Assembly (NCBI GenBank): GCA_004556155.1
Contig: SFIM01000008.1
Span: 13,218 to 77,217, forward strand
Direction: 5' to 3'
Source of the DNA: Clostridiales bacterium
GTDB taxonomy: Bacteria > Bacillota > Clostridia > Christensenellales > Aristaeellaceae
Length of the DNA stretch: 64,000 bases
This document shows, piece by piece, positions 51,483-58,852 of the stretch. The notes beneath the pieces are model-generated. The model saw nothing but the letters and a program-made list of their open reading frames with translations, made no database searches and was not told the origin of the DNA. The number at the start of each line of letters is the position of its first letter. Position 1 is the first letter of the stretch. A program made the translations under genes and the position numbers.

Positions 51483-52274
51483 TCAGCCTCCCTGTATTAC
51501 GATGCGCCGCAGCGTATGCCGCCACAGCATCCGGCCGATCAGCACCAATAGCACAATCCAGAAAACCTGCATCAGCGCGATCTGCGGAAAGCCGCGCAGC
51601 GCGTACTCACCCGTGTACAGGCGAATGGGCGCGTCCAAAATCTGCGCAAAGGGCTGCCATTGAATGAAGCGCTGCCAGCGGTCGGGAAAGAGCGTCAGCG
51701 GGAGGATATTGCCGCACAGAAACAGGATCAAAAAGGTGATGACCGCGTTTACTCCGCGGTTGTCCAGCGTGACCAGCACCAGCCCTGCGCTGATGTTGGA
51801 CAGCGCGGTTACGGCGACAAGCCCCAGCAGGAGCGACAGGAGCGAGAGCATCAGCGCGCCAAAGCTGGCAGGCGCGGACAGGCCGACGCCCGCGGGCAGC
51901 AGCGCCGCAATCAGCAGCAAGGGGAAGGCGCGCATCAGCGCGCCCACCAGCTTCATGGCCAGGTTGCGCGCAAACCAGAAATTGTATTGATCCACCGGGC
52001 GCACCAGCTGGTAGGCCATATCGCCCTTGATAATGGCGGCAGTCAGCGTGTTGTCGTCCGCGCAGACCATGCGGAAAAACGCCTGCTGAATCCATACATA
52101 GGTGGCTGTGGAGGCCAGTGCGGCCAAATCGGCGCCCGCGCCGTATAACGCGCGATAGAGATACACCAGGATCAGCCCGAAAAACAGCTGCGTGGCCAGC
52201 CCGCTCAGGGCGGCGGCGCGATATTGCGTTTCCATCTTGGCGCGCATCAGGAAAGCGGCCAAATAGGTTTTCAT
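51483..52274 (-). CDS. ABC-2 family permease subunit 2
   Basis: A 263-residue six-helix permease homologous in layout to its neighbour, with ADDNTLTAAIIKGDMAYQLVRPVDQYNFWFARNLAMKLVG as the matching segment. It overlaps the ATPase gene by 4 bases, so both are translationally coupled. Two dissimilar permeases and one ATPase suggest a heterodimeric exporter. Confidence 0.87.
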   Translation of the reverse strand: MKTYLAAFLMRAKMETQYRAAALSGLATQLFFGLILVYLYRALYGAGADLAALASTATYVWIQQAFFRMVCADDNTLTAAIIKGDMAYQLVRPVDQYNFWFARNLAMKLVGALMRAFPLLLIAALLPAGVGLSAPASFGALMLSLLSLLLGLVAVTALSNISAGLVLVTLDNRGVNAVITFLILFLCGNILPLTLFPDRWQRFIQWQPFAQILDAPIRLYTGEYALRGFPQIALMQVFWIVLLVLIGRMLWRHTLRRIVIQGG

Positions 52275-53233
52275 AGCGCCATCTCCTGATACATGTCGGC
52301 GATCATGCGATCCATGCTGCGCTCGTGCAGCGTCAGCTCCGCAATGGGGCCGGCGCTTTGCAGCAGGGATAGGATATGATCGGTGGGTACCTGCTGCTGC
52401 GGATAGGCCAGCACATAGAAATCGCCGTCGCGGCTGATCTGCACGCTTTCCGGCAGCGCAGACAGGGTGATCTCCCCGGCATAGCGCACACGCAGCGTGC
52501 GCATCGTGTCATAGCGCGCAAGCAGCGCGGGCAGTTCGCCGTCAAACAGCTTTTTGCCGTGCCCCAGCACCAGCACGCGGCGGCACAGGGCCGAGATATC
52601 CTCCATATCGTGCGTGGTCAGCATGATGGTGGTGCCATGCGCGTGGTTTTCGCTCAGCAGGAAATCGCGCAATTGCAGCTTGCTTACCGCATCCAGGCCG
52701 ATGGTCGGCTCATCCAGGAACAGAAGCTTGGGCGAATGCAGCAGGCTGCCGCCCAGCTCCGCGCGCATGCGCTGCCCCAGGCTGAGCAGCCGCAGCGGGG
52801 TATGCAGAAAATCGCCCAGCGCCAGCGCGTCGGTCAGCTCGCATAGCCGTTTTTGGTATTTTTGTCCGGGAACGCGGTAGATATCGCGCAGCAGCTGATA
52901 GCTGTCGATTACCGGTACGTCCCACCATAGCTGAGAGCGCTGGCCGAACACCACGCCGATGCTTTGCGCGTGCTGCTTACGGCTTTGCCAGGGTATCAGG
53001 CCGCCCACCGTGACTGTGCCATCGTCGGCGGTCAGGATGCCGCACAGCAGCTTTACCGTGGTGCTTTTGCCCGCGCCGTTGGGGCCGATATAGCCCAGCA
53101 GCTCGCCCTGCTCTACCTGGAAGGAAACATGATCAAGCGCGCAAACCGTGCTTTTTTCGCGCAGCAAATGACCGTCTCGCTTTTTGCGGACGGTAAAGGT
53201 CTTTGTCAGACCTTGAACGTCAATATACGGCAT
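52271..53233 (-). CDS. ABC exporter ATP-binding subunit
   Basis: A 320-residue ATPase of the NatA/ABC-2 type. Walker A is GYIGPNGAGKST (about 47-58), the signature is LSLGQRMRAELGGSLLHSP with a Leu-for-Gly variant of LSGGQ, and Walker B is KLLFLDEPTIGLD. A C-terminal extension of about 80 residues is typical of this group. It lies 2 bases after rqcP. Confidence 0.94.
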   Translation of the reverse strand: MPYIDVQGLTKTFTVRKKRDGHLLREKSTVCALDHVSFQVEQGELLGYIGPNGAGKSTTVKLLCGILTADDGTVTVGGLIPWQSRKQHAQSIGVVFGQRSQLWWDVPVIDSYQLLRDIYRVPGQKYQKRLCELTDALALGDFLHTPLRLLSLGQRMRAELGGSLLHSPKLLFLDEPTIGLDAVSKLQLRDFLLSENHAHGTTIMLTTHDMEDISALCRRVLVLGHGKKLFDGELPALLARYDTMRTLRVRYAGEITLSALPESVQISRDGDFYVLAYPQQQVPTDHILSLLQSAGPIAELTLHERSMDRMIADMYQEMAL

Positions 53234-53235
53234 GG

Positions 53236-53508
53236 TTACTGCCTCTGCCGGAGGGTTTCCTCATCCTCCTCCAGCACGCGGTACATTTCCGCCGCGCTTT
53301 CCTTGCGCACCACCTCGCGCACATCGGTAATCTGATAACGCCCCAGGCGCGCGCCAAAGCGAATCTCCAGCACGTCGCCTTCCTTTACTTCGGCTCCGGC
53401 CTTCGCAACCTTTCCGTTGATGGATACGCGGCCGCCGTCACAAGCCTCCTTCGCTACGGTGCGGCGCTTGATGATGCGCGACACCTTCAGGTATTTATCC
53501 AGTCTCAT
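53236..53508 (-). CDS. rqcP: S4-domain protein RqcP
   Basis: A 90-residue S4-domain RNA-binding protein. MRLDKYLKVSRIIKRRTVAK followed by GGRVSINGKVAKAGAEVKEGD matches RqcP (formerly YabO), which binds the obstructed 50S subunit and aids RqcH in C-terminal alanine tailing. Start at ATG 53506-53508 with AAGGAG upstream. In Bacillus it sits elsewhere; here it is between a YitT protein and an ABC exporter. Confidence 0.9.
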   Translation of the reverse strand: MRLDKYLKVSRIIKRRTVAKEACDGGRVSINGKVAKAGAEVKEGDVLEIRFGARLGRYQITDVREVVRKESAAEMYRVLEEDEETLRQRQ

Positions 53509-53518
53509 AGAGAACTCC

Positions 53519-54400
53519 TTATTTAATTTTCTTGAAGTTGCCAAGCGTTTCGTTTACGCTGGAAACGCAGGCGAAGGTATCGGGATACTGGCTGATGATC
53601 TTGGTAAACTCGGTAATCTGATGCTTGTTGATGATGCAGATGAGCATGGTTTTGCCCTGATGGGAATAGCCGCCTTCCGCGTGGATAATGGTGGCGCTGT
53701 GGCGCAGATCGCGGATGACGTGCTGGGTGATTTCGTCGGGGTGGGCGGTAATCATTTCCACCTTCAGGGCTTCCTTGCCGCCCTTGAGAATATGATCGCT
53801 GACGCGGGTGGTCAGGTAACAGTAGACCACGCACAGGATCACGGGCTCAATCTTGAAATCGTACACAAAGTACGAAATGCCGGCTACGCACAGGTTGATG
53901 GCAAAGGTGATGTGCACCATGGAAAACTCGGGCTTTCTTTTGTGGATCATGGCCGATACGTAATCCATGCCGCCCGTGCTGCCGCCATGCTTGATGGAAT
54001 TGGCAAAGATAAAGCCGTTGATGGTGCCCGCAGCCACGGGAGCAAGAATCGTGCTGCGGCCGTCGCTTGTGTGATACATGAAGCGGCGAACGTCGATGAT
54101 GTTGTTCTGCATCAAGAGCAGCGTGCCGGAAAAAACCAGCACGTTTACCAGCGTTTTCAGGGCGAAGTCGCGGTCAACACGCCAAAATGCCATGGCGAAG
54201 AGGGGAATGTTGATGAGCAGCGACATGTAACCAACGCTGAAGTTGAACACGTACTGAATCATCGTGTTGATGCCGCCCAGCCCTGCGGGGGCGAAAGCAT
54301 TGTTGAGAATGAATACCTGATAGTTGAGCGCCATCAGCATGGCCAACGCCGCCACGATGATGTAGTCCATTACCTGCGAACGCTTTTGAGACACGGGCAT
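53519..54400 (-). CDS. YitT family membrane protein
   Basis: A 293-residue protein with five to six membrane helices (ALNYQVFILNNAFAPAGLGGINTMI and SGTLLLMQNN) and a C-terminal cytosolic DUF2179 domain from about 220 (VEMITAHPDEITQHVIRDLRHSATI). The role of the family is unknown. It is the first gene of the seven-gene operon; a promoter and AAGGAGGA lie upstream. Confidence 0.92.
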   Translation of the reverse strand: MPVSQKRSQVMDYIIVAALAMLMALNYQVFILNNAFAPAGLGGINTMIQYVFNFSVGYMSLLINIPLFAMAFWRVDRDFALKTLVNVLVFSGTLLLMQNNIIDVRRFMYHTSDGRSTILAPVAAGTINGFIFANSIKHGGSTGGMDYVSAMIHKRKPEFSMVHITFAINLCVAGISYFVYDFKIEPVILCVVYCYLTTRVSDHILKGGKEALKVEMITAHPDEITQHVIRDLRHSATIIHAEGGYSHQGKTMLICIINKHQITEFTKIISQYPDTFACVSSVNETLGNFKKIK

Positions 54401-54435
54401 ACGCAGTTCCTCCTTTGTCGGTAAAGCAGCGCTTC

Positions 54436-54464
54436 ATTATAGCACCCGAAGCAAAGGATGTAAA
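54436..54464 (-). promoter_or_regulatory. Promoter of the yitT-to-fprA operon
   Basis: On the minus strand TTTACA and TATAAT are spaced by 17 bases, 35 bases before the YitT-family start. No strong promoter was noticed further downstream in the tightly packed operon. Confidence 0.7.
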
Positions 54465-54492
54465 CCGGTTTTGACAAATAACGCGGGCATAG

Positions 54493-54524
54493 AAAAAACA
54501 GGCGAAGCGAGATTGCTCCGCCTG
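54493..54524 (-). terminator. Terminator after the ANTAR gene
   Basis: CAGGCGGAGC and GCTTCGCCTG form a stem around AATCTC; a six-U run follows on the minus strand. It ends the glnA-ANTAR unit. Confidence 0.85.
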
Positions 54525-54537
54525 ATATACCGTATGC

Positions 54538-55068
54538 TTATTTCTCAAGCGCTGCGATGATCAGCCGCGCGGTATCCGCCATTTTGCGGTGCGCTTCCAT
54601 GCTGCGGCGCTGCAAATAGCGGTGCGCCTCGGGCTCGGCCATGCCGCGGGCGGATTGCAGCAGCGCCTTGGCGTGCCGGATGATCTCCTGATCCTGCTGG
54701 GAGGGCTTGGCGGGCGCGCGCGCCTGCTGCGCTTGCGTCAGCGCCTCGGCGGCCTCGGCCAGCTGATAGCGGCCGACCGGCAGCGGCAGGCGGCGGATGG
54801 CGGGGTTTTCGCAGTCGCTTAGCTGCTCCGGTTTGCCGATGACCAGCAGATCAGCCTGACCATCCAGATCGTCGTATAGTTCATCCGCCGTATAATCGGG
54901 CAGGCGCGCGGCGCAGATGACGCTGCCGCCGCCCATATAGCGCACGGCGCGCACTACTTCCGCGCCGGTATGGCAAACAGTCCGGGCGGGAAACCCGGAC
55001 TGTGCCAGCCATGCGCAGATGCGGTGCGCGGCGGTATCGGATGAAAAAGCGACGATCAGGCGGTTCAT
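54538..55068 (-). CDS. ANTAR-domain antitermination regulator
   Basis: A 176-residue protein with an N-terminal receiver-like fold that lacks the usual phospho-acceptor aspartate pattern (SSDTAAHRICAWLAQSGFPARTVCHTGAE) and a C-terminal ANTAR RNA-binding domain (QDQEIIRHAKALLQSARGMAEPEAHRYLQRRSMEAHRKMADTA, about 125-167). It follows glnA by 18 bases, a common arrangement in Clostridia. ANTAR proteins bind paired hexaloop RNA and prevent termination; the terminator in the glnA leader is the obvious target. Confidence 0.85.
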   Translation of the reverse strand: MNRLIVAFSSDTAAHRICAWLAQSGFPARTVCHTGAEVVRAVRYMGGGSVICAARLPDYTADELYDDLDGQADLLVIGKPEQLSDCENPAIRRLPLPVGRYQLAEAAEALTQAQQARAPAKPSQQDQEIIRHAKALLQSARGMAEPEAHRYLQRRSMEAHRKMADTARLIIAALEK

Positions 55069-55086
55069 TCAAAGCCCTCGGAAGCG

Positions 55087-56418
55087 TCAATAGGTGACGA
55101 GGTACTTTTCGATTTCCCAATTGCTCACATGGGTGCGGTAGGAATCCCATTCCTTTTCCTTGCCAGCGACGTACTGGCTGACGATGTGTTCGCCCAGGGC
55201 GGAGCATACCAGCTCATCCTTCTGCATGGCGGCAACCGCATCGTGCAGCGTGCCGGGCAGGCTGTGGATGCCCTTGGCTTCGCGCTCGGCGGGGCTCATG
55301 GCAAAGATGTTGCCGGTGATCTCGGCAGGCGGGGTCATCTTCTTTTCAATGCCGTCCAGGCCTGCGGCCAGACACACCGTCAGCGCCAGATAGGGATTGC
55401 AGGCAGGATCGGGGCAGCGCAGTTCCACACGGGTGGCCTGCCCGCGCGCGGCGGGAATGCGGATCAGCGCCGAGCGGTTGGAGGCCGACCAGGCCGTATA
55501 GCAGGGAGCTTCATAGCCGGGCACCAGGCGCTTGTACGAGTTGACCAGCGGGTTCAGGATGGCCGTCATGCCGCCGATGTGGTGCAGCAGGCCCGCAATA
55601 AAGTGATAAGCGTCGGCGGACAGCATCTTGTCGCCCGTCTCGTCGAAGAATACGTTTTTGCCGTCCTTGAACAGGGACATATTGGTGTGCATGCCGCTGC
55701 CGTTGATGCCGAAGATGGGCTTGGGCATAAAGGTGGCGTGCAGGCCGTTTTTCTGCGCCAGCGTCTTGACGGCCAGCTTGAAGGTCATGATATTGTCGGC
55801 CGCGGCCAGCGCCTCGGCGTATTTGAAATCGATTTCGTGCTGACCGGCGGCCACCTCATGGTGGGAGGCTTCAATCTCAAAGCCCATGGTTTCCAGCGCC
55901 ATGCAGATTTCGCGGCGCGTGCTCTCGCCATGATCCAGCGGGCCCAGGTCAAAGTAGCCCGCTTCGTCGTTGGTTGTGGTGGTGGGTTTGCCGTCCTCAT
56001 CGGTCTGGAACAGGAAAAACTCGCACTCCGGGCCTACGTTAAAGCTGTAGCCCATATCGGCGGCCTTCTTGAGCATCCGGCGCAGCGCGCCGCGCGGATC
56101 GCCGATAAAGGGCGTGCCGTCGGGATTGTATACGTCGCAGATCAGCCGCGCGACCTTGCCGTGCTGCGGACGCCAGGGCAGGATGGTGAAGGTGTCCAGA
56201 TCGGGATGTAAATACTGGTCGGATTCCTGAATGCGCACAAAGCCCTCGATGGAGCTGCCGTCAATCATGATTTCGTTGTTGACGGCCTTTTCAATCTGCG
56301 ATGCGGTGATGGCCACGTTCTTGAGCTGGCCGAAAATATCGGTAAATTGCATGCGAATAAACTCCACGTCGTCTTCCCGCACAATACGAACGATATCTTC
56401 CTTGGTGAACTTGCTCAT
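55087..56418 (-). CDS. glnA: Glutamine synthetase, type I
   Basis: A 443-residue GSI-alpha enzyme, matching the 444-residue Bacillus form. The N-terminal VEFIRMQFTDIFGQLKNVAI, the IMIDGSSIEGFVRI segment, the metal and ATP motifs VAAGQHEIDFKYAEAL and the KPIFGINGSGMHTN substrate loop are intact. No adenylylation-type Tyr insertion is expected for this class, so control is likely by feedback and at the RNA level. GGGAGG lies upstream of ATG 56416-56418. Confidence 0.96.
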   Translation of the reverse strand: MSKFTKEDIVRIVREDDVEFIRMQFTDIFGQLKNVAITASQIEKAVNNEIMIDGSSIEGFVRIQESDQYLHPDLDTFTILPWRPQHGKVARLICDVYNPDGTPFIGDPRGALRRMLKKAADMGYSFNVGPECEFFLFQTDEDGKPTTTTNDEAGYFDLGPLDHGESTRREICMALETMGFEIEASHHEVAAGQHEIDFKYAEALAAADNIMTFKLAVKTLAQKNGLHATFMPKPIFGINGSGMHTNMSLFKDGKNVFFDETGDKMLSADAYHFIAGLLHHIGGMTAILNPLVNSYKRLVPGYEAPCYTAWSASNRSALIRIPAARGQATRVELRCPDPACNPYLALTVCLAAGLDGIEKKMTPPAEITGNIFAMSPAEREAKGIHSLPGTLHDAVAAMQKDELVCSALGEHIVSQYVAGKEKEWDSYRTHVSNWEIEKYLVTY

Positions 56419-56435
56419 TCCGGAAACCCTCCCTT

Positions 56436-56485
56436 AAAAAGTAAAACAGAGCATGGGAACACCTTGCACAGCACCCTTGCTCTGT
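56436..56485 (-). terminator. Terminator in the glnA leader (attenuator)
   Basis: On the minus strand ACAGAGCA-GGG pairs with CCC-TGCTCTGT, followed by UUUUACUUUUU and then the glnA Shine-Dalgarno site. Because it lies between the promoter and the gene it must be relieved for glnA expression. The 5' arm can instead fold into AGC-AAGGGT-GCT, a hexaloop with A at position 1 and G at position 4, the ANTAR-recognition pattern. Confidence 0.7.
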
Positions 56486-56494
56486 AATGCAGAT

Positions 56495-56523
56495 ATTTTA
56501 GCAGACGAAGCGCCGTCTGTCAA
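56495..56523 (-). promoter_or_regulatory. Promoter of glnA with a palindrome in the spacer
   Basis: On the minus strand TTGACA and TAAAAT are spaced by 17 bases. CAGACG and CGTCTG (56502-56519) form an inverted repeat filling the spacer, a plausible repressor site. Confidence 0.75.
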
Positions 56524-56560
56524 TCAGAATCCGAATATTTGATTGTATTTCTTTGGTATT

Positions 56561-57970
56561 TCAGGCGCTTTGCGCGGCGGGAGCCTTGAAACGCCTGCAC
56601 AGCGAGATAATCACATACAGCGCCGCGACGCCCGTGATGATATCCGAAAGCGGCATGAAGTAGATGATGCCATCCAGCCCCCAGAACAGCGGCAGCAGCA
56701 GCGGAAGCCCCACGCCGCACACGATCTCGCGCAGCATGGACAGCGCGGTGGATAACCCCGCCTTGCCCATGGCTTGCAGGAAAATAAACGCGCCCTTATT
56801 GATACAGGATAGCGTGGTCATGGCCAGAAAAATGCGGATGCATCGGATGGCGAAATTGGTATAGTGAACGCTTTCCTCCGCCGCGCCGAAGATGCCGATC
56901 AGCTGTCTTGGGAAGCACTCAAAGATCACCGTGGCGACCAGCCCGACGATGGCCTCCGCCCAGGTCAGCAGCCGCAGCAGATTGCCCACGCGGTCGCGGC
57001 GCTCCGCGCCCATATTATATCCGACCACCGGTATGCACCCTGCGGCCAGGCCGATGGAAACGGACATGATGATTTGGAAGAACTTCATCACGATACCCAG
57101 CACTGCCGTGGGAATCTGCGCGTATTGCTCCTGGCCGAAGATCGCGTCCATTGCGCCATATTTTTTGACCATGTTCAGCACCGCCGCCATGGACAGCACG
57201 ATGGAAATCTGCGATAGGAAGCTCGTCAGCCCCAGCCCCAGCATGCGGCGCAGCAAACGGCCCTTCACGCGGAAGCTGTTGCGGCATAGCCGCACGGCCT
57301 TCATGCGGAACAGGTAAATCAGCGCCAGCACGGCCGATACGATTTGCCCGATGACTGTGGCTACCGCCGCGCCCATCATGCCCCAGTGTAGGGTGTAGAT
57401 GAAGATGGGATCCAGAATGCAGTTGAGAATCGCGCCCGAAAGCAGCGTGATCATGGCGAATCTGGGGCTGCCGTCCGAGCGGATGATGGGGTTAAGCGCC
57501 TGGCCGAACATGTAAAACGGCACGCCCAGGGCGATATAGAAAAAGTATTCTTTGCTCAGCCGGAAGGTTTCCTCATTGACCCGCGCGCCGAACATCGTCA
57601 CGATCGGCTCTAAAAAGATCAGGTAAATCGCCGTCAGCACAAGGCTGCTGGCAATCAGCGCCACGATGGCTGTGCCCACGCCCTTGTGCGCGTCCTGTTG
57701 GTTTTGGGCGCCCAGGCTGAGGCTGACGAAGGCGCAGCAGCCGTCGCCCAGCATGGTGGCGATGGCCAGTGCGATCACCGTTAGCGGGAACACCACCGTG
57801 TTGGCCGCGTTGCCGTAGGAGCCCAGGTAGGATGCGTTGGCGATGTAGATTTGATCCACAATATTATACAGCGCGCCTACCAGCAGCGATATCACACAGG
57901 GCAGAGCGAATTTGCGCATCAGCCTGCTTACCTTTTCCGTGCCCAGAAATGCGTTGGATTGTGTTTCCAT
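56561..57970 (-). CDS. MATE-family efflux transporter 1
   Basis: A 469-residue twelve-helix Na+/H+-driven exporter. Typical repeats include PCVISLLVGALYNIVDQIYIANA and GLGLTSFLSQISIVLSMAAVLNMV, with RSDGSPRFAMITLLSGAILNCILDPIFIY. GGAGG precedes ATG 57968-57970. It stands alone behind a leader with a terminator, which implies conditional expression. The drug or metabolite is unknown. Confidence 0.93.
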   Translation of the reverse strand: METQSNAFLGTEKVSRLMRKFALPCVISLLVGALYNIVDQIYIANASYLGSYGNAANTVVFPLTVIALAIATMLGDGCCAFVSLSLGAQNQQDAHKGVGTAIVALIASSLVLTAIYLIFLEPIVTMFGARVNEETFRLSKEYFFYIALGVPFYMFGQALNPIIRSDGSPRFAMITLLSGAILNCILDPIFIYTLHWGMMGAAVATVIGQIVSAVLALIYLFRMKAVRLCRNSFRVKGRLLRRMLGLGLTSFLSQISIVLSMAAVLNMVKKYGAMDAIFGQEQYAQIPTAVLGIVMKFFQIIMSVSIGLAAGCIPVVGYNMGAERRDRVGNLLRLLTWAEAIVGLVATVIFECFPRQLIGIFGAAEESVHYTNFAIRCIRIFLAMTTLSCINKGAFIFLQAMGKAGLSTALSMLREIVCGVGLPLLLPLFWGLDGIIYFMPLSDIITGVAALYVIISLCRRFKAPAAQSA

Positions 57971-57983
57971 GATGCTTCCTCCT

Positions 57984-58076
57984 TTAATAAAAAAGCCCTT
58001 GCCGCGTTTGCGGCAGGGCAGGAAAACACAACCCGCGATACAGCCGCAGCGCTCCGTGTCGTATCAGCAGCGGCAT
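57984..58076 (-). CDS. Putative 30-residue leader peptide ORF
   Basis: An ORF from ATG 58074-58076 to TAA 57984-57986 encodes MPLLIRHGALRLYRGLCFPA and ten more residues. It runs through the terminator hairpin in the MATE leader, so ribosome movement could affect folding. No clear Shine-Dalgarno site is seen, hence low confidence. Short peptides in such leaders control several antibiotic-resistance genes by ribosome stalling. Confidence 0.3.
   Translation of the reverse strand: MPLLIRHGALRLYRGLCFPALPQTRQGLFY
57988..58019 (-). terminator. Terminator in the MATE leader
   Basis: On the minus strand GCCCTGCCGC and GCGGCAAGGGC form a strong stem around AAAC, followed by six U and then the MATE Shine-Dalgarno site. 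It is between promoter and gene, so it is an attenuator candidate. Confidence 0.85.
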
Positions 58077-58100
58077 ACTGCGTGTATCGTTTCGGCGTGT

Positions 58101-58130
58101 ATTTTACCACCTGGAAAGCGAAAAATGCAA
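58101..58130 (-). promoter_or_regulatory. Promoter of MATE transporter 1
   Basis: On the minus strand TTGCAT and TAAAAT are spaced by 18 bases, about 130 bases upstream of the start codon, which gives a long leader. Confidence 0.6.
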
Positions 58131-58337
58131 GCGAAATTTTCATCTGCGCCGATGGCTTTCTGCAATCGCGCCCGATAAGAAAAATTTATCGCATCAATGA
58201 AAAAAACGGCCATGCTCCAGTAAACGTTTTGAGGTTCAATTCCAGTTTCTATCCTTATTCAATTAGATTCGCGCGCTTTGGCTTCCGTACTTGCCGGGCT
58301 TATAAGACTTTGTAATCCAATGATATCGAAACATTAT
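58131..58337. other. Intergenic region without a recognised gene
   Basis: About 200 AT-rich bases between the divergent MATE 1 leader and the next promoter. I see no convincing ORF, structured RNA or repeat, apart from an imperfect ATGATATCGAAACATTATTTG-like stretch near 58320-58340 beside the next -35 box. Confidence 0.6.
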
Positions 58338-58366
58338 TTGATATTCTGGCGCAGGATGTCTATAAT
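58338..58366 (+). promoter_or_regulatory. Promoter for the small membrane protein and MATE 2
   Basis: TTGATA and a perfect TATAAT spaced by 17 bases, 33 bases before the GTG at 58400. Confidence 0.75.
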
Positions 58367-58399
58367 GGCGGCAATTCAAAGCGAAGGGGGCAAGGCGCG

Positions 58400-58852
58400 G
58401 TGAGGCGGAGCATGCTGGGGCAGGTCGGGCGCTACGCCGCACTGCCTGCAAAACGCGGACAGATTGCCCGCAGCCTGCAAGCTGGGCCATGTCTGCCTGG
58501 CGGGTTACTGCGCAGCATCCGCAGCCAGCGCGGCCTGGGCATGATGCTGGCGACGGACGCTATGCTGTTTGGCTGGTGCCTGCTGGCTTCCCTTGCTCTG
58601 GACTTTGTGCCAGGGCTGCCTGCCCTGTGGCATGGGCTGCTGGGCGCGGCTGCGTGCGCACTGGCCTTTGGCCTGTGCTGGGAGGTGCCCTGGCGGATGA
58701 CGCTGAAAACCGGGTATATCCTGCTGACGCTGCTCAGCGGCGGGACATGGAGGGCAGCGGTTGTATTTTTGATTTTGTTTGAGCATGTGGCGGTTGTACC
58801 CGCCGAAGGAGAAGACGATGAAGGATCAGTCGAGCGAGAAAGAGCTGTTTGA
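58400..58852 (+). CDS. Small membrane protein, unknown function
   Basis: A 150-residue protein with a basic N-terminus (about 1-45) and three hydrophobic helices (TDAMLFGWCLLASLALDFV, LLGAAACALAFGLCW and WRAAVVFLILFEHVAVV), ending in an acidic tail. The start is a GTG with a GGGGG run upstream; an ATG four codons later is an alternative. Its last 35 bases overlap the MATE 2 gene in another frame, so the two are probably coupled. No family was recognised. Confidence 0.55.
   Translation: MRRSMLGQVGRYAALPAKRGQIARSLQAGPCLPGGLLRSIRSQRGLGMMLATDAMLFGWCLLASLALDFVPGLPALWHGLLGAAACALAFGLCWEVPWRMTLKTGYILLTLLSGGTWRAAVVFLILFEHVAVVPAEGEDDEGSVERERAV

Noticed and set aside
57971..58100. Guanidine (ykkC-type) riboswitch before the MATE gene
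   Set aside because: Fragments such as ACACGG occur, but the full set of ykkC or mini-ykkC conserved elements is not present.
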